From the NCBI GenBank assembly GCA_016209015.1, contig JACQWY010000057.1, positions 1 to 44,899 of the forward strand: a DNA stretch of 44,899 nt, read 5' to 3'. The notes beneath the pieces were generated by a model that worked only from the letters and a program-made list of their open reading frames with translations, was not told where the DNA came from and did not search any database. The translations under genes were made by a program, and so were the position numbers. The DNA comes from Gammaproteobacteria bacterium (lineage in GTDB: Bacteria; Pseudomonadota; Gammaproteobacteria; Ga0077536). This document shows, piece by piece, positions 1 to 8,194 of this stretch; the stretch's first letter is position 1, and every line of letters begins with the position of its first letter.

Positions 1-59
1 AAACCTCGGACGTTCGAGCGCTCTGCTCCGCACCGCGCTCGTTTTCTGCGCTGGGCCCA

Positions 60-116
60 CGGTTCGACCTCAGCGCCGAGGCTGAACGACCGGGCCCTCG
101 CCTGCGCGAGGGCGAC
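60..116 (-). repeat. Dispersed palindromic repeat, solo/partial copy
   Basis: The reverse complement of this stretch matches the left part of the element at 34587-34645: the 24-bp palindromic end (93-116 here) is identical, and about 35 further bases match with scattered differences. The inner core GCCCTCGC-GCAG-GCGAGGGC can form a hairpin. No open reading frame goes with it. It is probably an end or truncated copy of a small non-autonomous element. The window edge prevents seeing whether a second end lies to the left. Confidence 0.75.
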
Positions 117-172
117 AGGTGGGAAATACGCGCCGCGGTGTACCGGGGAACAGACCCCGCAGTCTGGAGAAG

Positions 173-212
173 AGCCAAAAGAAAAGCCCCCGCCACTTGC
201 GTGGCGAGGGCT
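173..212 (-). terminator. Rho-independent terminator of the DUF1329 gene
   Basis: On the minus strand, 24 bases after the stop of the DUF1329 gene, a stem AGCCCTCGCCAC / GTGGCGGGGGCT (one mismatch) closes a 4-base loop and is followed directly by a T-rich run (TTTTCTTTTGG). This is the classic intrinsic terminator layout and shows that the DUF1329 transcript ends here. Confidence 0.85.
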
Positions 213-235
213 CGAAGGAACGGTCTGCGGGTCTC

Positions 236-1612
236 TTAAGTACCCAGACGGCGGATGGCCGATTCCGTCAGATAGTTTTCATACGCATCCGGATCGTTGT
301 AGCCGTCCTGAGCACCCGCGACGCGCGGCACGTGCTCGAAGGAGGTGATACGGTCGCTCTGGATGTCGTGCGAGTGCACGTGCGTCCAGCTCCAGATCGG
401 ATGCGGCATGCGGCTCTTGAACACGTTGTTCGGCTTCTCGTAGAAGTCGAAACCGCCTTCCCACTGCTTCCAGACCTGGCCGCGGCGGTCGAAGGAGTTC
501 ATCACCATCGGGGTCACTGTACGGGCGTCGAACCAGATGCGCTTCTTGCTGTACGGGGCACGCGGATAACCCGTCGGCTCGAGCTCGACCACGAAGACTT
601 CCGGCACGAGCTGCATGGTCGTACGGAAGAACTTCTTGCCCGACTTGCCGCCTTCGCGGATGTGCTTCCAGTTCTCCGGATCGCGGCCGCCCTGCCAGTT
701 GCCGTGCACGCAGCACAGCGCCGGGCCCTTGCCGATGAGCTTGAAGTTGCCCCAGGTGAGCGTCGGATCGCCGGTCATCCACGCATCCGTGAGGAAGAAC
801 GTGGAACCCGCGATGACGGGCTCGAAGCGCTGGTTCGTCGGGAAGCGACGCACGCGCTTGAATGCGGGCAGATAGCCGAAGAAATCGGGGTACTGGGTCT
901 GGTCGTAGGGCCAGATGTTCAGAATCGAGGTGCCCTTCACGTCGTTCGGGGCGGTCCATACGGCCGACTGGTAACGCAGGATGTTGCCGTCTTTGAAGTA
1001 GGGCTTCGGATCCAGCATGATGCGGCCCGTGCCGGCCATCTCGCACCACCAGAAGTTGTAGTGGTACTGCTCGTTGCCGTCTCCGTCCATGTCCCACTCG
1101 TCGACGCAGTACTGTGCGACGTCGTAACGGCCCCAGCTCAGGTTGTGGCCGGCGAGAATTTCCGCGGCGGTGCTCGCGGCGGGAAACGGATTGCCGCCGA
1201 TCCAGGGCTTGCCGTCCAGCGTCGTGACGTTGCCCTTGTCGTCGAACTTCGCCTGCCCCTTGTTCTTCATGGTCACGTCGAGATAGGTCGGCGGGTTCAG
1301 CTTGTAGATGTCCGTGACGGTCTCCGTTATGTCGACCTTGCGGCCCTGCTGCTTGATCTGGACGTAGCTGATTTCGTCGAGCAGATCCTTCACGTAGTCG
1401 ACGTTGCTGGCATCGAGCGTCTGGCCGGCTTTGACCTTGCCCTTCGTGTAGAGATCGAGCGAGAGCAGTTCTTCGGGGTAGGCCTTGGTGACGTCGCCTT
1501 CAGCGGCGATGACATCCCAGAGCGGCGCAAGCACACCGGCCGAAAAGCCGGCGCCCATGGTCTTCAGGAAGTGCCGACGGGAATAATCCCTGTCGTACTT
1601 TTTGATATGCAT
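236..1612 (-). CDS. DUF1329 family protein, Tat-exported
   Basis: 458 residues, close to the usual length of the DUF1329 family (about 450-475). The N-terminus carries a twin-arginine motif (SRRHFLK, residues 11-17), then a hydrophobic stretch and an Ala-rich cleavage region near residue 37, so the protein is probably exported folded to the periplasm or cell surface. The start is supported by a strong ribosome site (AAGGAGG) 8 bases before the ATG. The molecular function of DUF1329 proteins is not established; in hydrocarbon and steroid degraders they often accompany outer-membrane and RND-type export genes. Here the nearest gene on the same strand encodes an outer-membrane barrel-like protein, but 411 bp separate them, so co-transcription is uncertain. 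It ends at an intrinsic terminator. Confidence 0.85.
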   Translation of the reverse strand: MHIKKYDRDYSRRHFLKTMGAGFSAGVLAPLWDVIAAEGDVTKAYPEELLSLDLYTKGKVKAGQTLDASNVDYVKDLLDEISYVQIKQQGRKVDITETVTDIYKLNPPTYLDVTMKNKGQAKFDDKGNVTTLDGKPWIGGNPFPAASTAAEILAGHNLSWGRYDVAQYCVDEWDMDGDGNEQYHYNFWWCEMAGTGRIMLDPKPYFKDGNILRYQSAVWTAPNDVKGTSILNIWPYDQTQYPDFFGYLPAFKRVRRFPTNQRFEPVIAGSTFFLTDAWMTGDPTLTWGNFKLIGKGPALCCVHGNWQGGRDPENWKHIREGGKSGKKFFRTTMQLVPEVFVVELEPTGYPRAPYSKKRIWFDARTVTPMVMNSFDRRGQVWKQWEGGFDFYEKPNNVFKSRMPHPIWSWTHVHSHDIQSDRITSFEHVPRVAGAQDGYNDPDAYENYLTESAIRRLGT

Positions 1613-1694
1613 TAGTGTTCCTCCTTCAGCTAGCTCGTTGGTGCGACGGGTTCTGTCCCGAAGCCGGCGCGTTCCTACGCGGATGCGTTAAAGG

Positions 1695-1720
1695 TAAATA
1701 TTTAGATCGCTGTCCAGCGA
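1695..1720. promoter_or_regulatory. Two adjacent palindromes upstream of the DUF1329 gene
   Basis: The 411-bp gap between the DUF1329 gene and the barrel gene (1613-2023) holds no convincing gene. About 85 bp upstream of the DUF1329 start lie two perfect palindromes, TAAATATTTA (1695-1704) and TCGCTG-TC-CAGCGA (1707-1720). The AT-rich one stands out in GC-rich DNA and could be part of a promoter; the second could be an operator. The regulator is unknown. Confidence 0.35.
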
Positions 1721-2023
1721 CAGTTCGTATGTTCCAGACAGGCCCCCCTCGGTTCAAAGTCCCCGGCTGCACTTCGAGTGTGGATGCAACAGGTTGCCCC
1801 AAGCCACGGGCGTGGGCCATTAAAGCCGATTTCCTACACGAGCATCAAGGACTGATCCGCCTCGGCCACGCGTTACGTCGCGATGCACGAGCGAAAGTGA
1901 ATCGACGGGCGCGGACGAGGTGGAAAATTTCGCTGCAGTGCGGCAAGGAAGACCGGTTTCGAGGCGTCGCGTCTCGCGTTTCACGACGCGGACGCGTGAC
2001 GCCGAGGCCCGCGTCGCACCTGC

Positions 2024-2983
2024 TCAAAACAGGTAGGTGATGCTGCCCGCGATCTTGTATGCCTCGCCGAGCTGTGTGCCGTCGAGATCGTGATGCACGG
2101 CGGACTGGAACGTCGCCTCGAAAATCCATTTGCCGTTCACGATCGCCTGCAGGCCGGGTGTGAGATAGACGACGTGTCCGCCGCTGTCGGCCACGACGAC
2201 GCCGTTCTCGTGCTCGCGATCGCGCCACTCGCCGTTCACGCCGAACGACACGAACCACTGCACGGGGGACGCGCCGAGCTCGGGCGGCGAGACGCGGTAC
2301 TTCGCGGTCACGTCGTAATTGATGGAATCTCCGAACTGATGATCGTCGACGCCTGATTCGCCCTCGGTCGTCAGCGCGGCGAGCAGGTTCGTCGAGACGC
2401 TGAAGCGCTTGCAGGCATGGCTCGCGGTGAAGCCCAGCAGCGCATCCGTCGAGCCGGTGCCGAGCTGGGTGTGGGCGTCGAGGAAGTTGCCGTCGTCGTC
2501 GTGGCCCTGCGTGTCGCCGGTTGGCAGCTTCACGCCGACCTGCGCCGCGAACGTCGTCGTCGTCGTCAGGGTATGGAACGTGAACAGGCTGTAACGGCCG
2601 AGCAGCGCGATGTCGCCGAGACCGCGGTCACCCCCGCGCGCGGTATCGAAGTCGACGCCGCCGAAGGCATCGGTGCCGACGTCGCCATCACCCAGCGTGA
2701 CGCGCATCGGCAGGTTCAGGAGCACCGTGAGCTTCGGCATCACGCTGTAGAACGCCGCGATGTCCGTCGTCCAGAACGCCTCCGAGGCCCCGGGGTTCGA
2801 TACCTCTCTTGTCCCCTGATAGACACCGTCGAGCAGGCTGTAGCGCTCGTTGACGCGCAGGCCCGCGCCGCGAACCGACTCGAGCGGCGAGATGCCCTGC
2901 GAGAGCAGACAGAACTCGCACGCCTCCGCGGCGGGAACGGCGAGGAATGGCAGGGCGAGAACGAGGGCTGGGGCGCGGCGCAT
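2024..2983 (-). CDS. Outer-membrane beta-barrel protein, transporter/phenol-degradation-like
   Basis: 319 residues from the ATG chosen here; a TTG 21 bases upstream (position 3004) is possible, but the ATG begins directly with a normal signal peptide (MRRAPALVLALPFLAVPAAEA). The mature protein starts with CEFC, an unusual N-terminal CxxC pair. The rest alternates short polar and hydrophobic segments and ends in aromatic Phe (ITYLF), the usual C-terminal signal of outer-membrane barrels. The overall pattern resembles the 'MetA-pathway of phenol degradation' transporter-like family (PF13557), but this is by pattern only. Its substrate is unknown. It is transcribed away from the ABC operon, with a 309-bp shared upstream region. 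Confidence 0.6.
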   Translation of the reverse strand: MRRAPALVLALPFLAVPAAEACEFCLLSQGISPLESVRGAGLRVNERYSLLDGVYQGTREVSNPGASEAFWTTDIAAFYSVMPKLTVLLNLPMRVTLGDGDVGTDAFGGVDFDTARGGDRGLGDIALLGRYSLFTFHTLTTTTTFAAQVGVKLPTGDTQGHDDDGNFLDAHTQLGTGSTDALLGFTASHACKRFSVSTNLLAALTTEGESGVDDHQFGDSINYDVTAKYRVSPPELGASPVQWFVSFGVNGEWRDREHENGVVVADSGGHVVYLTPGLQAIVNGKWIFEATFQSAVHHDLDGTQLGEAYKIAGSITYLF

Positions 2984-3046
2984 GGCGGGGACCCGGGTTT
3001 CCAATCGAGAATGGTCCGCAGTCTAGCGAACGGATCCAGGCGTGCC

Positions 3047-3065
3047 GTGTGGCGAAATGTCGCAC
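3047..3065. promoter_or_regulatory. Candidate upstream activator site (imperfect dyad)
   Basis: GTGTGGC-GAAAT-GTCGCAC is an imperfect dyad (5 of 7 pairs match) centred about 200 bp before the expected sigma-54 start site, a usual distance for an enhancer-binding activator. It does not fit the NtrC consensus well, so assignment to NtrC is not supported. No other clear activator site was found in this gap. Confidence 0.2.
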
Positions 3066-3228
3066 CCCGCCCGATCCGGGACGTCGCGCCCGCCGCCGCC
3101 GCCATCGCCCCATTTTGATCGCTCCTCCGCGGCGCCGGCACCAGGACGGCGCCTGTGGCGCCGTGGTTTCCCGAGGCTCCTGCGTCGTTTCCCAGCGCAT
3201 TCCGGGCCTCCGGCCGATTCCCGATCGC

Positions 3229-3244
3229 TGGCACACGGCTTGCT
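3229..3244 (+). promoter_or_regulatory. Sigma-54 (RpoN) promoter of the ABC importer/ligase operon
   Basis: TGGCAC-ACGGC-TTGCT matches the -24/-12 consensus TGGCAC-N5-TTGCA/T at every conserved position. The GG (3230-3231) and GC (3242-3243) dinucleotides have the obligatory 10-base separation. Transcription would start near 3255, leaving a leader of about 38 bases before the ATG at 3293. Sigma-54 dependence fits an operon for nitrogen acquisition. An enhancer-binding activator must exist, but it is not encoded in this window. Confidence 0.75.
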
Positions 3245-3248
3245 CTCA

Positions 3249-3280
3249 CGGTAATACGAATTCAGCTAACGGTATTACCG
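3249..3280. promoter_or_regulatory. NikR-type operator overlapping the transcription start
   Basis: CGGTAATAC (3249-3257) and GTATTACCG (3272-3280) form a perfect 9-bp inverted repeat with a 14-base spacer. The inner 28 bp, GTAATAC-N14-GTATTAC, have the same length and outline as the E. coli NikR operator GTATGAC-N14-GTCATAC. The site covers the expected sigma-54 start (about 3255) and touches the ribosome site GGAGGAG (3280-3286). A NikR-family protein is encoded by the last gene of the same operon, so negative autoregulation is the simplest reading. Confidence 0.75.
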
Positions 3281-3292
3281 GAGGAGATCGCG

Positions 3293-4267
3293 ATGAGGAA
3301 GACCCTGAAGCATGTCTACGGCGCCCTGGCCGGCATCCTGCTCGGCGGCAGTGCGCTGGGGGCGGCGGCCGAACCCTTGAAGATCGGTTACAGCGACTGG
3401 CCGGGCTGGGTCGCCTGGGAGGTCGCGATCCAGAAGGACTGGTTCAAGGAAGCCGGGGTCGAGGTGAAGTTCGAGTGGTTCGACTACGCCGCGTCCATGG
3501 ACGCCTTCGCCGCCGGCAAGCTCGATGCCGTCACGATGACGAACGGCGACGCGCTCGTGACCGGCTCGCACGGCGGCAAGAGCGTGATGATCCTCATCAA
3601 CGACTACAGCAACGGCAACGACATGATCGTCGCGAAGCCCGGCTTCGACGACGTGAAGTCCCTGCGGGGCAAGAAGGTCGGCGTCGAGGTCGGCCTCGTC
3701 GATCACCTGCTGCTGCTGCAGGCCCTGAAGGACAACGGTCTGTCCGAATCCGACGTCGAGCTCGTCAACACGCCCACGAACGAAACGCCGCAGGTCCTGG
3801 CCTCGGGCGACGTCGCCGCAATCGGCGCGTGGCAGCCGAACTCGGGTGTCGCGCTCAAGCTCGTCTCCGGCTCGAAGGCCATCTACACGAGCTCGAACAA
3901 GCCCGGCCTCATCTACGACGTGCTCGCGGTCGCGCCGGCCAGCCTCTCCGCGCACAAAGAGGAATGGAAGAAGATCGTGAAAGTCTGGTATCGCGTCGTC
4001 GACTTCTACTACGACCCGAAGACCCACGACGAAGCGATCAGGATCATGGCCTCGCGCGTCGGCGTGAAACCGGAGGAATACGCGGCGTTCGCGGGCGGCA
4101 CGAAGATCCTGAAGTTCGACGAGGCGAAGAAGGTCTATACGAAGGGACCCGGTCTCGATTCCGTCTACGGCTCCTCGCAGGTCTCCGACGACTTCAACGT
4201 CGCGAACAAGGTCTACGCCGAGCCGCAGAAGGTCGACGGTTACATCGATCCTTCCTACATGCCCTGA
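3293..4267 (+). CDS. ABC importer substrate-binding protein (urea-carboxylase-region/NMT1-like)
   Basis: 324 residues from the ATG preceded by GGAGGAG; an upstream in-frame extension is excluded because it would run through the promoter and operator. A signal peptide spans residues 1-23 (hydrophobic core [17 protein letters not shown]). The mature part starts [17 protein letters not shown] and continues in the style of periplasmic binding proteins of nitrate, taurine and thiamine-precursor transporters. It most resembles the subfamily found beside urea carboxylase/guanidine utilisation genes (TIGR03427-like, from memory). The ligand is therefore likely a small nitrogen compound, but it cannot be read from sequence. 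First gene of a five-gene operon; 24 bases separate it from the permease. No urea carboxylase or allophanate hydrolase is present in the window. Confidence 0.85.
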   Translation: MRKTLKHVYGALAGILLGGSALGAAAEPLKIGYSDWPGWVAWEVAIQKDWFKEAGVEVKFEWFDYAASMDAFAAGKLDAVTMTNGDALVTGSHGGKSVMILINDYSNGNDMIVAKPGFDDVKSLRGKKVGVEVGLVDHLLLLQALKDNGLSESDVELVNTPTNETPQVLASGDVAAIGAWQPNSGVALKLVSGSKAIYTSSNKPGLIYDVLAVAPASLSAHKEEWKKIVKVWYRVVDFYYDPKTHDEAIRIMASRVGVKPEEYAAFAGGTKILKFDEAKKVYTKGPGLDSVYGSSQVSDDFNVANKVYAEPQKVDGYIDPSYMP

Positions 4268-4291
4268 TCGAGCCGGCGGCGGCAGGAATCC

Positions 4292-5254
4292 ATGGCGACG
4301 TATTCAGGACCCCTCGGCCGCGGCGTCACGCCGCGGGCCCGCTTCGCCCTCGGCGTCGCGAGCTTCCTGCTGCCGCTCGGTCTGTGGTGTCTCGTGAGCT
4401 ACGTGCCCTTCGTGTGGCATCCGCTCGTCGAGGTCACCGTGCCGGGCGGGGTGTCCTATTTCGAGGAAGGCATGCTCGTCGAGCACGCTGTGTTCGAGAA
4501 GGAGCGCGATACGGTGGCCGAGGCCGGTCAGCCCGTGCCCGCCGGCGTGCCCGCGAACCCGGTCTATCTGCCGGCGCCGCATCAGGTCGCGAGCGCGTTC
4601 TACACCGCGTTCACGACGAAGCCGCTCAGGCGTGACGAGAAGTGGCTGCACGAGAGTCTCTGGACGAGCATCCAGGTGATCTTCTGGGGCTTCGTGCTGT
4701 CCTCGGCTTTCGGTGTGCCGCTCGGCATCCTCGCCGGCAGCTATCTCACGGTCTCGAAGCTCACCGAGCCGTTCATCGAGTTCTTCCGCTATCTGCCGGC
4801 GCCCGCCTTCGGCGCGCTCGCGGTCGCGATCCTCGGCATCTACGAGGCGCCGAAGATCGCCATCATCTTCATCGGCACGTTCTTCCAGCAGGTGCTCGTC
4901 ATCGCGAACACGACACGGAAGATCGATCCGACGCTGCTGGAGGCGGCCGTGACGCTCGGCGCGAAGCGCGTGAGCCTGCTCTTCAAAGTCGTGATCCCCG
5001 GGGTCGTCACGCATCTCTATCTCGACATGCGCATCCTGCTCGGCTGGGCCTGGACCTACCTCATCGTCGCCGAGCTCATCGGCACGAGCACGGGCATCAC
5101 CTGGTTCATCACCCAGCAGGCGCGCTACAAGAACTTCGCGAACGTCTACGCCGCGATCATCATGATCGGCATCCTCGGCCTGACCACGGATCTCTTCCTG
5201 GGCTGGCTCGGCGCGCGGATCTTCCCCTGGGAGCGGCATCGCCGCCGCGCCTGA
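4292..5254 (+). CDS. ABC transporter permease (SsuC/TauC/NrtB-like)
   Basis: 320 residues, longer than the common 250-280 of this family because of an inserted periplasmic stretch of about 80 residues between the first membrane helix (about 17-38) and the conserved transport core, which starts near residue 110. The core has five or so membrane segments and the EAA loop that contacts the ATPase ([21 protein letters not shown] region, around residue 217). Such permeases homodimerise in the inner membrane. It sits between the binding protein and the ATPase gene with short gaps (24 and 22 bases), so the three form one importer. Confidence 0.9.
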   Translation: MATYSGPLGRGVTPRARFALGVASFLLPLGLWCLVSYVPFVWHPLVEVTVPGGVSYFEEGMLVEHAVFEKERDTVAEAGQPVPAGVPANPVYLPAPHQVASAFYTAFTTKPLRRDEKWLHESLWTSIQVIFWGFVLSSAFGVPLGILAGSYLTVSKLTEPFIEFFRYLPAPAFGALAVAILGIYEAPKIAIIFIGTFFQQVLVIANTTRKIDPTLLEAAVTLGAKRVSLLFKVVIPGVVTHLYLDMRILLGWAWTYLIVAELIGTSTGITWFITQQARYKNFANVYAAIIMIGILGLTTDLFLGWLGARIFPWERHRRRA

Positions 5255-5276
5255 AACGACTGGACGGCCTGACGGA

Positions 5277-6200
5277 ATGAACCAGATGAACCGTATCGCC
5301 CTGCCGAGCCATCTCGATCAGTCGGAAGCCGTGCGCGACCGTTTCGGGAGACTGAAGAAGCGGCCCGTCATCCTCGACGTGCAGAGCCTGCAGAAAGAGT
5401 TCGAATCGAATGCCGGCCGCACGGTCGCGCTGCAGAACATCAGCTTCCAGACGCACCGCCGCGAGTTCCTGTGCGTGATCGGGCCGTCGGGCTGCGGCAA
5501 GTCGACGCTCATCCGCATCCTCGCCGGCCTCGAACCCCAGACCGGCGGGCAGGTGCTGATCGACGGGAAGCCGGTGAACGGTCCGGGCCGTGACCGCGGC
5601 ATGGTGTTCCAGGGCTACAGCCTCTTTCCGTGGCGGACGGTCAAGAAGAACGTGATGTTCGGTCTCGAGATGTCCGGCAAGGAAGGCTCGGTCGCGGAAT
5701 CCGAAGCGCTGCAGTGGATCGATCTCGTCGGGCTCTCGAAGTTCGCGAACTCCTATCCCCACGAGCTCTCCGGCGGCATGAAGCAGCGCGTGGCGATCGC
5801 GCGCGCGCTCGCGAACCAGCCGCGGATCCTGCTCATGGACGAGCCGTTCGGCGCGCTCGATGCACAGACGCGCTCGAAGATGCAGCAGCACCTGCTCGAG
5901 ATCTGGAAGAACATCGACATCACGGTCGTCTTCATCACCCACGATCTCGACGAAGCGATCTACCTCGCCGACCGCATCCTCGTCCTGAAAGCGCATCCCG
6001 GCGAGATCCAGGAGCTCATCGAAGTGCCGGTGCCGCAGCCGCGCAGCCCGGATCAGTTCCTGAGCCCCGAATACCTGGCCACGAAGATGCGTCTCGAGCA
6101 GCTCATCCACCCGCCCGAAGAGGGCGTCGAGGTCAATGGCGACCACCTGAACATGATGCGCATGGTCCATGTCGACGACGCGGTCAGCGACGTGATGTAG
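5277..6200 (+). CDS. ABC transporter ATP-binding protein (SsuB/TauB/NrtD-like)
   Basis: 307 residues with all motifs of an active ATPase: Walker [10 protein letters not shown] (69-77), Q-loop FQG (111-113), signature LSGGMKQ (164-170), Walker B ILLMDEP (184-190), D-loop and switch His222 (THD). It energises the adjacent permease. The C-terminal tail of about 60 residues is longer than in minimal SsuB proteins and ends in an acidic, Met-rich stretch of unknown role. An internal ATG three codons later could serve as the start. The gene is followed after 44 bases by the ligase gene, with a good ribosome site (CGAGGAG) in that gap. Confidence 0.92.
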   Translation: MNQMNRIALPSHLDQSEAVRDRFGRLKKRPVILDVQSLQKEFESNAGRTVALQNISFQTHRREFLCVIGPSGCGKSTLIRILAGLEPQTGGQVLIDGKPVNGPGRDRGMVFQGYSLFPWRTVKKNVMFGLEMSGKEGSVAESEALQWIDLVGLSKFANSYPHELSGGMKQRVAIARALANQPRILLMDEPFGALDAQTRSKMQQHLLEIWKNIDITVVFITHDLDEAIYLADRILVLKAHPGEIQELIEVPVPQPRSPDQFLSPEYLATKMRLEQLIHPPEEGVEVNGDHLNMMRMVHVDDAVSDVM

Positions 6201-6244
6201 CGCCGCCCGCGCGGCGTTCCCCCTTACTCCCGAGGAGCGATTGA

Positions 6245-7606
6245 ATGAAATCAGCAGCCGAAATCCGTCAGATTCAGGCCGACCTGAAAGCCAAAGGCGT
6301 GAAATACTGCCTCGGCGCCTATGTCGACATCCATGGCCTGCCGAAGGGCAAGTTCGTGCCCATCGATCACCTGCCGCACATGGCCGAGGGCTCCGAGCTC
6401 TATACCGGCTACGCGCTCGACGGCCTCGGCCAGGCGCCGAACGACGACGAGATCGCGTCCGTTCCGGATCTCGATCACATCGTCCAGTTGCCGTGGCGGC
6501 CCGAAGTCGCCTGGATGCCGGCGGACAACACGTTCAAGGGCGAACCGTATGCGCTCAACACGCGCGTCGCGTTGAAGCGCGTCCTCGCCGAGGCCGAAGC
6601 CATGGGCTTCGGCTTCAATCTCGGCATCGAGTGCGAGGTCTTCGTGCTGAAGCAGAACGCGGACGGCAGCCTGAGCATCCCGAACCCGGACGACAAGCTC
6701 GTCAAGCCCTGCTACGACGTGCGCGGCTTCCTCGATCAATTCACCTGGCTCGACAAGGTCGCGACCTGCATCAACGACCTCGGCTGGGATCTCTATTCCC
6801 TCGATCACGAGGATGCGAACGGCCAGTTCGAGTTCGATTTCAAGTATGCCGACGCGCTCACGATGTGCGATCGCTTCGTGTTCTTCCGCTACATGGCGAA
6901 GGAGTACGCGAAGCAGGAAGGCCTGCTCGCGACGTTCATGCCGAAGCCGTTCGCGAACCGCACGGGCAACGGCGCGCACTTCAACATGTCGCTGTCCGAC
7001 AGGAAGACGGGCAGGAACGTCTTCGCCTGCGATCCGAAGGACGATCCGCGCGGCCTGGGCCTGACAGAGGTCGGCTATCACTTCATCGGGGGGATTCTGA
7101 AGCACGGCAAGGCGCTGTGCGCCGCTTATTCGCCGACGGTCAACAGCTACAAGCGCCTCGTGCGCCAGGGCGCGATGGCGACGTTCTCCTGGGCGCCGGT
7201 CTTCAATTCGTTCGGCTCGAACAACCGCACGAACTCCATTCGCGTGCCGATGGGCGGCGGGCGCTGCGAATCGCGGAACGCCGACGGCGCGCTCAATCCC
7301 TATCTCGCCGCGACGCTCGCGCTCGCCGCGGGCCTGGAAGGCGTGCGCGAGAAGATCGACCCCGGCCAGCCGCAGGAAGACAACCTCTACGAGCTCGGTG
7401 ACGCGGAGCGCCTGAAGCGGGGCATCGATTTCCTGCCGCAGAATCTCGCCGACGCCGTCGAAGCGTTCGCGGCCGATCCCTTCGTCGAGAAGACTTTGGG
7501 CCGTGCGCTTCGCGACGAGTTCATCAAGTACAAGACCGAGGAATGGCAGGCTTATCACCTGAGCGTCTCGGCCTGGGAGATCGAGCGCTACAGCCATCTC
7601 TTCTGA
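6245..7606 (+). CDS. glnT: Type III glutamine synthetase-like ligase (GlnT/GmaS family)
   Basis: 453 residues. The glutamine synthetase fold is clear: metal-binding Glu residues in IECE (128-131), HED (188-190) and FEF (195-197), NGAHFNM (242-248, His245 glutamate-binding), and the phosphoryl-contacting RCESR (340-344). NLYEL (380-384) aligns with the adenylylation loop of type I enzymes, keeping Tyr382. It belongs to the short GlnT/type III branch, which includes rhizobial GlnT and gamma-glutamylmethylamide synthetase. The enzyme therefore joins glutamate to ammonia or to a small amine. N-methylglutamate synthase genes are absent, so methylamine metabolism is not shown. Its place in an ABC importer operon suggests it processes the imported compound or the ammonia released from it. 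Symbol tentative. Confidence 0.85.
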   Translation: MKSAAEIRQIQADLKAKGVKYCLGAYVDIHGLPKGKFVPIDHLPHMAEGSELYTGYALDGLGQAPNDDEIASVPDLDHIVQLPWRPEVAWMPADNTFKGEPYALNTRVALKRVLAEAEAMGFGFNLGIECEVFVLKQNADGSLSIPNPDDKLVKPCYDVRGFLDQFTWLDKVATCINDLGWDLYSLDHEDANGQFEFDFKYADALTMCDRFVFFRYMAKEYAKQEGLLATFMPKPFANRTGNGAHFNMSLSDRKTGRNVFACDPKDDPRGLGLTEVGYHFIGGILKHGKALCAAYSPTVNSYKRLVRQGAMATFSWAPVFNSFGSNNRTNSIRVPMGGGRCESRNADGALNPYLAATLALAAGLEGVREKIDPGQPQEDNLYELGDAERLKRGIDFLPQNLADAVEAFAADPFVEKTLGRALRDEFIKYKTEEWQAYHLSVSAWEIERYSHLF

Positions 7607-7613
7607 GCGGCCG

Positions 7614-8066
7614 ATGGTGGAAGCCTCGAAGTCCGGCGTCCGGCGGATCAGCGTCTCGCTGCCCGAGCCGCTGTGGCGGCAGTTCAATGCGATGCTCGAG
7701 GATCGCAACTGCCGCAACTGCTCGCAGGTGATCGCGGAGCTGATCAACGACAAGCTCGTCGAGCACGCCGTCGGCCTCGGCGACGAGGTGATGGCAGGTA
7801 CGATTACGCTCGTCTACGACAACTCGACCGGCCTGCAGAAACATCTCGCGGATCTGCAGTACGAGTTCATCGACGAGGTGATCAGCTCGCTGCACATCAA
7901 TCTGACGCAGCACCAGACGATGGAAGTCGTGCTCGTGCAGGGACCGGCACGGAAGCTCCAGTGCATCGCGGACAAGATGGGCGCGAACCGCGGCGTCATC
8001 ACCTGCAAGCTGCAGGTGACCACGGCGGTGATCCCGCCGATTCATCCGAAGCTCGAGAGGGATTGA
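7614..8066 (+). CDS. NikR-family ribbon-helix-helix repressor lacking the nickel site
   Basis: 150 residues. The N-terminal ribbon-helix-helix domain (about 10-52) begins RRISVSL; Arg11, Ser13 and Ser15 sit where E. coli NikR uses Arg3, Thr5 and Thr7 to read DNA. The C-terminal half (about 60-137) aligns with the ACT-like NikR regulatory domain (ITLVYDN, SSLHINL, MEVVLVQG, IADKMGANRGV). Of the four high-affinity nickel ligands (His76, His87, His89, Cys95 in E. coli) only one remains: Tyr83, His94, Asn96 and Thr102 occupy these positions. The effector is therefore probably not nickel. The gene starts 7 bases after the ligase stop, so it is the last gene of the operon, whose promoter carries a NikR-shaped operator. 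No strong ribosome site is seen, which suggests translational coupling. Confidence 0.82.
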   Translation: MVEASKSGVRRISVSLPEPLWRQFNAMLEDRNCRNCSQVIAELINDKLVEHAVGLGDEVMAGTITLVYDNSTGLQKHLADLQYEFIDEVISSLHINLTQHQTMEVVLVQGPARKLQCIADKMGANRGVITCKLQVTTAVIPPIHPKLERD

Positions 8067-8087
8067 GCCGCCCGGAAGCATGCTGCA

Positions 8088-8120
8088 TTGCGATTGGAAT
8101 CAAACCGGCTCGAATCGCAA
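8088..8120. promoter_or_regulatory. Perfect 8-bp inverted repeat between the repressor and halogenase genes
   Basis: TTGCGATT (8088-8095) and AATCGCAA (8113-8120) are exact inverted copies separated by 17 bases. No T-run follows, so a terminator is unlikely; an operator for the halogenase promoter 40 bp downstream is the better guess. It does not resemble the NikR-type operator at 3249-3280. Confidence 0.4.
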
Positions 8121-8156
8121 CCCAACAATGAGTAGGGTAATCCAAAGCGGCCTGCC

Positions 8157-8162
8157 TATAAT
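8157..8162 (+). promoter_or_regulatory. -10 element for the halogenase gene
   Basis: A perfect TATAAT lies 32 bases before the halogenase ATG. No good -35 hexamer is visible at the proper distance, which suggests an activator-dependent promoter. The leader would contain the ribosome site GAGAGGAGGG. Confidence 0.5.
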
Positions 8163-8194
8163 CCGCGCGAAATCCTCGAGAGGAGGGTCGCGCG

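Noticed and set aside
119-1615. 498-codon plus-strand frame opposite the DUF1329 gene
   Set aside because: The minus-strand gene has a Tat signal, strong ribosome site and terminator; the plus-strand peptide is low-complexity shadow sequence.
1615-2040. 141-codon frame in the gap between DUF1329 and the barrel gene
   Set aside because: No ribosome site, no recognisable motif and composition unlike coding DNA here; kept as non-coding.
3005-3292. Guanidine (ykkC-type) riboswitch upstream of the importer
   Set aside because: I looked because the binding protein resembles guanidine/urea-linked ones; the conserved ykkC sequence blocks are not visible, and the predicted leader after the sigma-54 start is only about 38 bases.
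7614-8066. Annotating the gene simply as a nickel-responsive NikR
   Set aside because: Three of the four nickel ligands are replaced and no nickel transport gene is nearby.
8088-8120. Terminator of the ABC/ligase operon
   Set aside because: The inverted repeat has a 17-base loop and no T-run, so an operator is more likely.
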